Below are positions 10,481-21,812 of a stretch of DNA of 64,000 bases, piece after piece. Positions within the stretch are counted from its first letter, which is position 1. Each line of letters begins with the position of its first letter. Where the stretch lies: the NCBI GenBank assembly GCA_947652605.1, contig OX393581.1:25166788-25230787 (forward strand). The letters run 5' to 3'. Under the pieces are notes generated by a model. The model did no database searches. It worked only from the letters and a program-made list of their open reading frames with translations, and was not told where the DNA came from. A program made the position numbers and the translations under genes. This DNA comes from Elmis aenea. Taxonomy: Eukaryota; Arthropoda; Insecta; Coleoptera; Elmidae.

Positions 10481-11999
10481 ACTTAAACATTTTGGTTATT
10501 TAGAGTTTGTCTGTGTGGTAACTAATAAAATACGTAACTTTACCTAATATGCATCCCATCAGTGGTGGTCCGCTATATCTGCACCAGCCCCAAGCATAAA
10601 AAAACGACAAGAAGTTAAAAACAAAGTCAAAATTTCATCCTTACCGCTAATAGATCATATCGTTTAAATGCTTAATTATGTTTGATTGCCTTGCAGTGGT
10701 TTCCGAGAACCGATAGTGTTCCCTTTATATTAGAATTTGAAAGAATTTGTGATATCTTTGCATCTTCTATGCATTTTTTGCTGTGTGGCATATTGTTAGA
10801 ATTTTAAACGCAAAAAATGCATATTGACCCCAAGCATGTAAAAATAATGATTTGAAGTAAATAATTTTAATTCTTTGTACCATGTAGGTACTTAAAGTTT
10901 GAATTTTCTTTAAGTCATCAAAACGAAATTGCTCAAGTTAATATAACAATCATTAATTAATTCTTTGTATGAGCACAATAATGCATTATTAGACAGTTCG
11001 TTTGATTAAAAATCGTACGATAAAGACGTATTGTTCTTACCATTATTATATTAAACGTTATCTTAACTTTATTTCTGGTGTTGATTGGGTCGTTGCTGAA
11101 AAATAAATTTATTTTTCGAGTCCTTTAATCACGTTTCCCCAGGTAAAAATAGTCCATTTATTATTTAACGCTTCGGATCATGAATATCGAAGCATCTTAA
11201 TTGTTAAAAGTGAAGATTGCATCTTTATATTTGGTGCCCTCTTTTATAATAGCCACTGGACGTATATAAGAGATTCTAAACTTGATGCTAGGAAACAATT
11301 AAGCTCCCTGCATCTATAATGCACCGATTTTTACGACGATAGGAAAGCTTTAATGAAAATTACACTGTATCGCCTTATTACACCTTTTATATCACACCTT
11401 TTTTTCTTTCGATAGATTTAAGATACATATTAAGTAATTGAACTGGATACTGGCTGGGTGGCTCTATTTTTGTTAATACGAAAAACGTTTTTGGCTATTA
11501 AGAAAGTTTATCTAGATCAGACTGGGTAAAAAAATTCAGATAGCCCGCGCTGTAAAAACTAGTGCAATAAAATTGGTTTATTTTTATGGAAAACCATATT
11601 TTAGGCTCATAATTTAAAAATACTTTAAAATTAATTAATTGTATTTACAACTACATTTAAAGCGCCTTATTAATTAATATACATATATAGGTACGTTACT
11701 TTAAAAATATTTACTAAGAAAATTGACATCACAATTATTGTGATCTATTAGGTTTTTAATTTTTGGGTGGTAATTAAATTTTAGTAGCAATTATTCTATT
11801 TTAAATGTACGTTCAATTTTTTATCTAGCACATAATGCCTTTAATACTTCCAACCACATAGCATTAATTAAATGTTTCTTCTTACGTTCTTTTACATATC
11901 AAAACATTATGGTACATAATACTTTCCTATGGAAATATATTTTTTTAATTGATCAGCTCGAATAAGTTCTGTGTGCTTTTGAAGGAGGTTTCTTTTTAA
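10481..11999. other. Intergenic, nothing recognised
   Basis: AT-rich; no supported gene. Confidence 0.5.
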
Positions 12000-12245
12000 A
12001 TAATTGTGTTTGTTTACTGGCGACTGTGAAAAATGGAAAAATGTCATTTGCACACGTGCGGTTAGGGCAGGTGTTGGTCGATGGTAGCCACAATTGAAGT
12101 TCCAGTCGGTGGCTTAATAGTGGCTCACCACACACCCGCACAAGATCAAAGATTGGAAGATTCGACTGACCGATGTAGCTTACTGGACCATGATGGCCAG
12201 CAGCCCGTGGAACCAAGTACATAAGCCACGATTTCAATCTTTGAA
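12000..12245. other. GC-richer island with E-box pair
   Basis: About 245 bp of clearly higher GC than the surroundings. It contains CACGTG (within GCACACGTGCGG near 12051-12062) and GCAGGTG (12067-12073), the latter of the form bound by proneural bHLH/Daughterless dimers. An uninterrupted 100-codon minus-strand frame covers it (11953-12255) but resembles no family I know. It could be a regulatory block, an exon fragment or an old repeat. Confidence 0.3.
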
Positions 12246-12729
12246 ACTGATCCAATTTACGATAAAAACCTGGAAAATCTCACATGAGGCTTAAACATTG
12301 TTGAATTTTAGGTGGTTGCGGTAAACACAAAACGTTATTCGTATTACAGAATAATAATATTTGCCCCTGATCAATTTTCAAGACACAAAACTATACAGAA
12401 TTTAAAAATATCACATATTTTTATTAATTGTTCAATTAGCCCATCCTTAATTGCGTTCATTAACATTGAAAATAGCATAACAATAAAATAAAAACTCAGC
12501 CACAGATTTATATAGATAAATAATAACGAAACGAGAAAAAAGACATTAATAGCACTTGAAAAAGCACCGGCGTCATTTGAGATAATTACAAAATGATATG
12601 TTATTTAATGACACCAGTTTGTGCAAAGTATTTTAGTTTAATTTAATTAAAAATATCTGCGTGATATAGCAAAAAAATTTATGCAAGGCTTGCACAAGTT
12701 GTATTTATAAATAATATATAATCAAATTC

Positions 12730-13057
12730 CCTTCTACCCGTAGGTGAAGGGTTGTGTGCATATCTATGTATTGTACATGAATTTGCGCCATTGTTTTTTG
12801 TTCTGTGCCATTTCTTTCGCTTCGCGCCATGATTTTCCTTTCTTCTCCAAGATTTTTGATACCGCCTTTTCCTATGTTTCTCTCGGTCTTCCTCTTTTCC
12901 TCCTTGTTTGTATTCTTGCTTCCCACACTCTCTTTACCTGTCTTCTTGTGTCCATCCTCTGTAGATGCCCCCACCAACTCAGTTGTCTAGTTTCTATTCC
13001 AAGATAGATTTTATTTATAAATAATATGGACGTATATTCCCTCGTTTTTTGTATCAT
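12730..13057 (-). pseudogene. LINE reverse-transcriptase protein tail (ORF2 C-terminus)
   Basis: The minus strand reads RQLSWWGHLQRMDTRRQVKR, then VWEARIQTRRKRGRPRET. After a frame change it continues WEKGIKNLGEER and an ARxRKxW-like stretch. The W(W/F)GHxxRM and (R/K)RGRPRxTW motifs mark the region after the reverse-transcriptase domain in many insect non-LTR retrotransposons. It is 5'-truncated and frame-broken, so inactive. The clade cannot be decided from this tail. Confidence 0.7.
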
Positions 13058-15312
13058 TTGTCAAATAAGTTGTAGTTTAGTGTGCTTAATAGTTTTAAAT
13101 TTAAAATACATATGTGCAGATTTAATTAAATTTGTGGAAGATACTTTTCGTTACCTATGGAAATCCTTAACATTGAAATGGTTGAATTTGGTTCCCACAC
13201 AAAAACTTGTTAACAATAATCTGCGACATTTTTAAATTTGTCCTGGTTGTTTCCGACCCAACGACCGCATAACTTGTGTTCTAGTAAATTCTTGCAATAA
13301 ATAACTGACAAGGGCAACCCTTCCTAAAAACAGCACGAGAAATAAATCGCTCTACTGCCAAACTTTGATGCAATCTTTCACGTGTTTCAGCGGTAATCTC
13401 TTACCGAATCTGCACCATTTCAGAAAGTTCTAACAAGAAGCAGCTGCATTTAATGCACTTTTAACAGTAACTTTGACCACCTTAGTAGTTGATCTACATG
13501 GCTGTCCTGATGACATCTCATTTAGTCGCGATTGATGACATAACCGAAGTTAACCCATGCTATTATGTCATTTTGTAGAGATTTGGCTATTTTATAGGAT
13601 AAAACCCTGCGTTAGTCCGAGACAAAGTTTATAACTAGCAAGTTAATGCGAAAAAAACAACCCTTAGATTGTGGGATATTTACTGGTTAAGATTATTTTC
13701 AATGAAAGCTTGTGGACGAATTTTTTAACGAGCAAATTTTAAATGTATTAAAATTGGATGTTTTTTTATTTTATTTTAATTTACTGATTAATCAAAATTG
13801 GGTAGTCAGTGGCTATGTTCGGTTTTCTTTGATTGCAGCTTAACTTAGATTTTTAATATTAATAAATACTGGGTAGGATATGACCGAAACGAGATTATTT
13901 CTGTGTAATATGATATTGGAGCGTGCTTTTAGCAGACCGACTCTTCCTATAATAGTACGAAGCGCCATCCAGGAACAGTCAATCACAAATATAGCCCTAA
14001 TATTTTAAATTTAATAGTGAGGTCGCTATAATTGCATAGAATTAGAAAAAAAAAACTAGCGTATTGGATCATTCACTCTGGATACATCTCAATACATTTC
14101 GAAAAACCGTATAATTTTAATAATCAGTTTTGATAAAGTTTAATATCGTTTTAACTACGTGAGGGACTGCTTGTACAACCCAAATTTGTGAGTCAATCAA
14201 AATGAAATTGTCGCCATTGTATCATAACACAGACATCATCCACTTTATCTAGGCAATATTATATTATGAGTAACTGCCAATTACATGTTTCTGCTAGTAA
14301 TCAGTTTATACCTGGCAGTTATAAGTTATGTAACGTGGGGACCTTGTGCATAAAACTAGCGCCCAGGGGCATGCAAAATTAAAACCTACCACGAAGAAGT
14401 TTGCCTATGATTTAGAGCAGGGTAATTTAGAAATAGACCGAAATCATTGAAACTAAAAGTCGATCCCGATACAGGAAGTTTTTAAACGGTTTTAGGCTTT
14501 TTAACAACTAGGAACTCATGTATATTCATAAAAGTTCGGTATCCAATAATAACTCACTTTCTTTCGTGGGTGCTTTTGATGTCTTCATTATACAAAGTGA
14601 TGCGGTTTCTCGATTAGAGAACTTTGATTGCGTTTGGGGTTCGACCTGTGGTATTAAATACTTTTAAAAATGCTAAACAGTAGAGGGTTATACGCATTGT
14701 AAACCGATTTTGGAACCTCTCAAGTAATTTAAGGAGCCAAAGTGTCAGAGTTAACAAGAGGTTGTAAAGTTTAAGGTTTATGATGTTGTGCATCATTTTG
14801 TTCGTAATGGTGAATTTTATTTTTTTATTGTTCCGTTTAAACAATGATGGTTTTATTGTCGGTATATCGTTGAGGTGTTTTTAATGTATTCTTGTCCAGT
14901 ATCTTTTTTACTATAAGAATTTATCGAAGATTGTCTCTATTAAATTTAAATATTCGTATGCCATTAATACATCATGGTCTGCCCACAACATATGTTAATT
15001 GTATGTTTAAAATAATTTATTATTGAGTTGGGCATCCATCGAAAGGAAAAGCATTATTAGCTTCCTATCTGTTTTAGTGTTCCTAAAAGTAAAACTACGA
15101 ATAAGATTAGGCTAAATACACATTTGGTGTTTGGATTACAGGAATCCGTTTGGTTTTAGAATCACGACATCTTTATGGGCTAATTTGGTTTAAAAGTAAA
15201 TGCAAAAGAAGCTTTTAATATCCTCAATAAATAATTAATTATCGTGAAAAACTGAAGTAATGGACAATTCAAATTCAAACTGTGCTTAAGCTTTTGTAAT
15301 ACGGTGAGAATA
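13058..15312. other. Intergenic, nothing recognised
   Basis: AT-rich. A minus-strand frame at 14614-14844 has a faint resemblance to LINE protein (LLKLLERFQNRF) but is too weak to call. Confidence 0.4.
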
Positions 15313-16650
15313 TAGTGGCGGATCTAAAAAATGCTCAAGGGGGGGAGGTAATGGAAAACAACTTTTGAGAAATTCACATTTCAATTTAAGTTATTTACCT
15401 TCACAATATTAGTTTTACGATGCCTGAACACCAAAGGAGCGTGTAAATAAATGAATCCCTGTACAAAATTGAAAAAATTATATACTCTAATAAAATCAAG
15501 TTCTCTTCTTTTTCGAATGTGCGAATCGATGACCCTATTCCAGGGCCGTTCATGGAAAATTCGGGCCCCGAGGAAGCAATAGACAACGGGCCCCCCTTTT
15601 TTTCTGAGAAATGTATAAATTTAAGACTCACCTTTTGATATAAACAATGTAATTCTGTATTAAAAATACGAAAAAAAAATCAAGAAAAAATGTTTAATAT
15701 AATATAACAAGTCAACGCTCCAGAGTTCTTCAGATTTGGCAATATTTATTTATTTATTTTATTTTTTTTAGATCCAGATTTAGGATGATAATGTTCCATC
15801 TTAATTTTATATAAATTAAATTTTATTTAATATTCGTTAAAAATAATAATCTGCTATTAAAGAAAACTAAATAATATTCCATTGTACATAAATAGTGATT
15901 AAGATAATAAATAATGTAATCAGGGCCGTCGTGAGGGTATGTGCCACCCTCGATTAAACTTTTCAATATCCCCTCTTTCCGGTGTTGTTATCAAAATTTA
16001 CTAACGAATAAAACATTTTCATATAATTTTTTTTATTTCAAAATTATTGCACAACCCTTTCAATTTTTATTTTCAATTATTGTAATTTTTACTGCTCCTA
16101 CGGTGCTGCCCTCAGGCTGTGCCCGACTTGCCTTAGTGCTAGCGAGTAGCGACGCCCCTGAACGTGTTAAATTAATAATAGTATTTCTTAAAATCAGATT
16201 TTACCGGGTATATACGCAGCATTAACAATACAAATATACAGCGCCATTCAAAAAGTCTGCAACAAATGGAAAACATTTTTATTATTTATATTCTACATAA
16301 TTTCATTCTTTAAAAAAGTTTGTGCATGACCTAAAACTAATTTTAGGATTAAAAAAACGTTTAATAAAAATTCAGATGACTCTAAATTTTAGCGATTATA
16401 GAAATATTTGCAAGTTTAAAGTCGAAAGAAAAACAAGTTTTATGTCTTTTATCATCAAATTCAGGATAGAAATAATAATACTCTGTATATAATATTCTTC
16501 TGCAACACTGCTTATTAAGTAATTATTATTAAGTGTTTGTTTCCTATAAACTTTTGGCTTAATAATTTAACAACAATCATATAAATAAATTAAATATACG
16601 TCCCCAAGGACGGGGCGGATTGCCCCTATCCGTCCCTGGATCCGCCACTG
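15313..16650. mobile_element. hAT-like element, composite
   Basis: The left end TAGTGGCGGATCTAAAAAAT and the right end, read inverted as CAGTGGCGGATCCAGGGACG, form hAT-type termini. The proposed 8-bp duplications (15305-15312 and 16651-16658) agree poorly, so the left boundary is less certain. No transposase is visible. Other GC-rich repeat ends (CAGGGCCG at about 15541 and 15921) lie inside, implying later insertions. Confidence 0.5.
15921..16160. mobile_element. Short hAT-like MITE nested in the composite
   Basis: The left end is CAGGGCCGTCGTGAGGG. The right end read inverted is CAGGGGCGTCGCTACTCG. Flanks AATGTAAT and AACGTGTT match at 5 of 8 positions, compatible with a decayed 8-bp duplication. 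No ORF is supported. Confidence 0.45.
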
Positions 16651-16660
16651 GATAATAATC

Positions 16661-18950
16661 GTAATTTACTAATTTTCATTGCAAAATATTTTCATTCTTT
16701 TTCCTTGGTCCTTTATTAATAATTTAAAATTCCACAAGAAACTCTAATGATACTGACCGTGCTATAAATCATCAATAAGTAATGAATCTGTTTCGTTATT
16801 AAGTGACCACACTTAACCTATTAAAATACTATCCAACCTGCTTAAAATATATGGGGTATTTTGTGTTTCAAAAATATAAAAATTTAAATTTAACGATTTT
16901 ATTTACGACATTATATTATCCTTAAAACGAATTTGAATGAGGGTTTTTAAACCTGCAGAACCCCAAACTTTAATCCCTACGTTGTCCACTACTAAACATA
17001 TGAAATAAATTTCAAAACCTAAAATCAAAAAACACGTTATTCGAGCCTAAAACATTAGTAATCGCGTATCATGATCTGTTTCGAATCACTTTCGCAACAG
17101 ATATTGCTGGTAGATACAATCAATTAAATCCACAAAATAGAGACTTCGCATGTTATAATCGATTTAAATTTGTGGATTGTTATCAGGAAATAGAATCGTA
17201 TCCAATAAAAAGTTTTGATGTGCGTGTTGAATATTAAAAATAAAGTAATTTATAAGGATTGGTGACACAAGTTCCCGAACGAATGTAAATGAAGCAATTA
17301 AAAATAAGTTTAAGCTAGATTTAACACTTAAGTCTGCCCGTACTAACTGGAGGAATTTGAATTGTTATAAATACGGTGTTAATAGACAGCGTGGTAAATT
17401 AAAATGTTAAATAGGCAATCGAGAACTGATAATTGCGGCCAGAAATAGTCCTAAAACTTATTTAGATTCAAGCGTTCGGTTTCAAAGGACCTTAATACCC
17501 CATAAATTTTCATCTAAACTAGAATTTTATCGCTCGAATCCCGAATAATATTATTTTCCTTAACGCTCCAAGAGTTTTCGTAATATAAAACATTTTGCAA
17601 AATCATTATGTGTGATTTATTCTTTTCTTTTCATTGACAGCTTATTGGGTCGGCTAAATGATGAAGTTATAACCCTTCAAATTTTAAAAATAAATTTTGC
17701 CAATCATTCTGCCGAAATGCACGTCTGTTTCAAATAAATGAGCGACGATAGGTGGTCGTAGAAACAGCCGAATATTAATGTTATTTGATTTTTTATATGT
17801 GGTGCGTGTTAGAGGCGTTTGAGATTTATTTTAAAACACCCAATACCGTCTTTAATCACAGAAAAAAGTTAATTTTATTGGCGTTTTAATTGCATGCTAT
17901 TAAAATAGTCGCGCCCAAATACCGTGCGGAATCGAGCTAGCTGATCAAAATTACATCACCCGACCATTTATTATTATTGCTGTTTTATTGATATTATATT
18001 TGAAAGAAGAGGCAGAACAAAACTGAAGTTACAATTTTTGAGATACAGTCCAGTGCATAAAAAATTTAAAAGAAGTCTTTGGAACAGTCTGATACAAATA
18101 AATTAATTACCGTTTGATCAGACCAAAAAATATTTCTTCATATTATCGTTTGCCAATCAGTTTCTATTAAAAAAAATTATTTTGTTCTATTTTTGCCTAT
18201 TATTTTTGATAAGATCTTAAACTTAAACGCATAACCTACTGATTGCTGTAAACTACATCTCCCAAATATTGCTATCATGAGACTTGATACCGGTAGCAAA
18301 TTGACCTGGTTTCGATCTCCTGCAGATAATGTCTGTTGATGACTGAGTAAGTACTTTTACTTACTCCTCGTCATACACATTCATTCGTAACGCTCTTGCG
18401 TGAATTGAGCTAATTTATATATTTACAAGTCGAGCAACTGAGTTGTTTATATCGGTTGTTCGTGATCAGCGTTCATTGCTTGCTGATTAACAGATATAAG
18501 CGGCTACCGAGCAAATGTTATCAAAATGAACATGGTGCCAATTATCCCGTCCTGTTCCTTTCGATCTAATTTAAATAACGCCACGATCTAAATTTTGCGT
18601 AATACAATTAGGTTTTCAAGTTCTGTTAAAGGCCAACGAACTATGACAGTGAAAATATAATTTTTAAGTTTAGTGCGACCACTAACAAAGAACAATTTAA
18701 ATAGAAGCAAACACAGCACTTTATATCAAGTGTATAAAAATGTTAATTGGGTGTGTTATTTGTCAATCGATTTATAATTTTTACGCAACATTATCGTAAA
18801 ATAATTGGTTGTCACTTCACACCGATTGCATTAGCTGACAAATCAGTCATTTTTGTAGCTGATTAAGAAGGCCAAACGTAAACAGTTTTTTGGTCATCTA
18901 CTTGTGCTTGTATATCTTACTGATATAAAGTTGAAAAGTAAAGATTTATT
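16661..18950. other. Intergenic, nothing recognised
   Basis: AT-rich sequence; a small imperfect hairpin near 18338-18376 (GAGTAAGTA against TACTTACTC). No gene seen. Confidence 0.5.
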
Positions 18951-18959
18951 AAAATTCGA

Positions 18960-19070
18960 GTTCCTTCAAGGAAATCTTATTTTAAAAATCAAATTTTGCG
19001 TAGGTTGCAAAAAGGTGTAATATCTACTTTTTCCTTGAAATTTTACCTTTTTATTAAAGTATTAAAGTTG
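18960..19070. repeat. Copy of an AT-rich degenerate repeat
   Basis: Contains TTGCAAAAAGGTGTAATATC and TTCCTTGAAATTTTACCTTT, related to units at about 21740-21810, 24225-24365 and 24995-25060. These may be pieces of one array separated by later transposon insertions. Confidence 0.45.
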
Positions 19071-19185
19071 AGTTGGGCCAGCCAAACGGTGCGGACGTGT
19101 TCTTGTGGCTACGAAATCGGCGATAACAAACCCGAATACCGGGTCTTATCACGAGCTCAAAGTCGGGCAAATAGCTAATAGTGTA

Positions 19186-20398
19186 CAGGGTGGACCAAAT
19201 TCGAATGTTTTACGGGGTATCTCGGTTACCGTAGTAGTAAGCGAAAATCTGATTTCAGTCTCTTGGGCTATTTTTTTGAGAAAATAACGCCTATGCAATC
19301 AGATTTTTTCTATCGGATTCCATTTTGGCACTACAGACGAAAAATGAAATTTCATCGTTTTTGAAAATTTGCTGTAACTTCTTTATTTATTAAATTAGAA
19401 CAAACTGTTTCAAAGGTTTTTTATACAGATTTTTATGCTTAACTTAAAAACAAAAGTAATTTTTTCATAGCTACCTTGACTTTCGGGATATGGAGTAAAC
19501 TTACATTTTTTTAAATGGAAACCCTAGTTGGCCATGACTTTATGTGAAAGAGTATTTTTTTAGCTTTTCAAAAATATATAGTTTTATATATTTGTTGCAA
19601 AAAATAGCCAAGATATGGCCAATTTTGTAAAAATTCGATCATCAAAGTTTGCCATGATTTCGTAAACAAGTGATGTTTGCAATTATTAAACTACTAAACG
19701 TCATTACCAAGTAAATTCTGCAACAGCCGCTGCGTTTTTATCACTTATAAAGTAATATTCTAACATATTAAACTTTTCAAAGAGTTCAAATTTAGCCATG
19801 TTCACAATACCACAGTAAAGAGTTATAAAATACAAAATAATACACGGATTTGCTTAAAAGTTAAAAAATTTACTTCGAAATGACGTTTAGGTGTTTAATA
19901 ATTGCAAACATCATTTGTTTACGAAATCATGGCTAACTTTGATGATCGAATTTTTACAAAATTGGCCATATCTTGGCTATTTTTTGCAACAAATATATAA
20001 AACTATATATTTTTGAAAAGCGAAAAAAATACTCTTTCACATAAAGTCATGGCCAACTAGGGTTTCCATTTAAAAATATGTAAGTTTACTCCATATCTCA
20101 AAAGTCAAGGTAGCTATGAAAAAATTACTTTTGTTTTTAAATTAAGCATAAAAATCTGTATAAAAAACCTTTGAAACAGTTTGTTCTAATTTAATAAATA
20201 AAGAAGTTACAGCAAATTTTCAAAAATCATGAAATTTCATTTTTCGTCTGTAGTGCGAAAATGGAATCCGATAGAAAAAATCTGATTGCATAGGCGTTAT
20301 TTTCTCAAAAAAATAGCCCAAGAGACTGAAATCAGATTTTCGCTATTTATTACAGTAACCGAGATACCCCGTAAAACATTCGAATTTGGTCCACCCTG
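19186..20398. mobile_element. 1.2-kb palindromic foldback element
   Basis: Two arms of about 530 bp are near-perfect inverted copies around a loop at roughly 19720-19870. Ends are CAGGGTGGACCAAATTCGAA and its inverse, flanked by TA (19184-19185, 20399-20400). The outer 200 bp match the MITE at 8486-8913; the inner arm sequence is additional. No transposase is encoded. The ends point to the mariner-type superfamily, so mobilisation would need a relative's transposase. Confidence 0.85.
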
Positions 20399-20562
20399 TA
20401 CAAAACAGTTAAATTCCCTAATTAAAAGTGTTATAAAAGGAAAAATCACAAATACAATATCAGCGATATTGGCGTCCTGAAATAAATAGTATAATAAAGG
20501 TATAGGTGTATTGGGCGAGAAACTCCTAATATACAGGCAGATAACAAGGTGGTCGATAACCT

Positions 20563-21433
20563 ATGGGACAGCGGAGGGGAAGTGGTTCTGTAGGATGTGA
20601 GAATGACGAATATACGTCAGAAGATTTAAATAAAATAGATATGATTAAGAACATGATTAAAGAAACAATGAAAGATATGAAAGAAACAAAACATCTCGGG
20701 AGCGACGAGTACACGACGGAGGATTCGAAAAGAAAAGAGAACAGGACATAGAAGACATATCAAAAGGGAGTAAAAAGATAAACAGGACACCTCAAAAAGA
20801 GAGAAAAGAGAAAGAAGGTAAAACGGATACGCTTATGAACATGATCAAGGAAGTAATGAGAGATATAAAAGAAATAAAACATGACCAGAGGTAATAGGAA
20901 CTGAAACAGAAAAATGAATTGCTGAAAAATGAAAACAAGATCATAAAAGAGAAGATGAAATCTGTAGAAGACAGAGTTAGAAGACTAGAAAAAGATAGAA
21001 CCAAAAATAATATCGTTGTGACAGGCTTGGAGATAAAAACTGATAACCTCATAGATGAATTTGAACACCTTATTGAAAGAGGAACAGGTATAAAAGTTCA
21101 GATTAAAAACGCCATACAGATAGGAACAAAAGCATGTAAGCAAGAACTAGTCAAACCACTAGAAAAAGCAAAGGTTATGAAAAACAAGTAGAAGTTAAAA
21201 CAACTCCAAGAGATAATATATATATAAACAACGAAATGACCAAGAAGGAACTGGAAATTCAAAAGAAGCTAAAACAAATAGCGGAAGAAGAGAGGCAGAA
21301 AGGAAGTACATCGAAAATAGGATATCAAAAGATCACAATTGATGGAAAAGAATATAGATGGGACAGGGAGCAGGAAAAGTTGAAAGAAAATAAAACAACA
21401 ACAAACCACCAACCTCCAAAAAACTGGTGGTAA
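20563..21433 (+). pseudogene. LINE ORF1-like nucleic-acid-binding protein, broken
   Basis: Three open pieces (20563-20751, 20919-21191 and 21236-21433) read as one lysine/glutamate-rich protein interrupted by stops and shifts. An N-terminal charged coiled-coil region is followed by EDRVRRLEKDRTKNNIVVTG, the start of the RRM-like domain of L1-type ORF1 proteins, and then EEERQKGSTSKIGYQKITID with GKEYRWDREQ. ORF1 proteins coat LINE RNA and form trimers through the coiled coil. No function is expected from this broken copy. Confidence 0.6.
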
Positions 21434-21707
21434 AGAATAACAGAAATATTAGGACAACGACTCAGGCAAAGAAAAAGAACTCCAGAAAGAAAATAAACTT
21501 AAAAAAAGAAAAGAAAAAAGAAATAAGAAAAGATAACAAGAGGACATCGGAAATGGCACAAACATGCGAAAGGAAATAAAAAGAAAAGAGGAAAATACAA
21601 AAACTCAACTCCAGAAAAAACTACAGGTAAAAAAATGGAATGTGCCTTAAACCCGAAAGGGCAAACAAAGGCACCCTTACACCCTATGGGTAAAACAGGG
21701 AATAGAT

Positions 21708-21734
21708 TATGTATGTATGTATGTATGTATGTAT
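21708..21734. repeat. (TATG)n microsatellite tail
   Basis: About seven uninterrupted TATG units at the 3' end of the LINE copy; probably generated with the insertion. Confidence 0.85.
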
Positions 21735-21812
21735 CTATTAAAATATTAATTTTTCAAAAAGGTGAAATTTCAACTTTCTTCTTGAAATTTTATTTTTTCT
21801 TCAAATAAGGTA

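Larger units (their letters stand above)
20540..21735 (+). mobile_element. LINE with ORF1 region but no ORF2
   Basis: A 5' portion encoding an ORF1-type protein is followed directly by about 200 bp of 3' sequence ending in a TATG microsatellite tail. The reverse transcriptase/endonuclease ORF2 is missing between them. A simple-repeat tail in place of poly(A) is seen in several non-LTR families. Target duplications were not identified. Confidence 0.6.

Noticed and set aside
11953..12255. 100-codon minus-strand frame
   Set aside because: No recognisable domain, no splice context, and it coincides with a GC-richer patch where stop codons are rarer by chance.
12744..13007. Hydrophobic plus-strand frames resembling membrane proteins
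   Set aside because: They are antisense to the charged LINE tail on the minus strand.
14630..14660. GGTTCGA words that could be tRNA B boxes (also near 36188 and 41690)
   Set aside because: No matching A box or cloverleaf-compatible arms upstream.
14614..14844. Possible LINE fragment (LLKLLERFQNRF)
   Set aside because: Similarity is limited to a few residues with no supporting flanking motifs.
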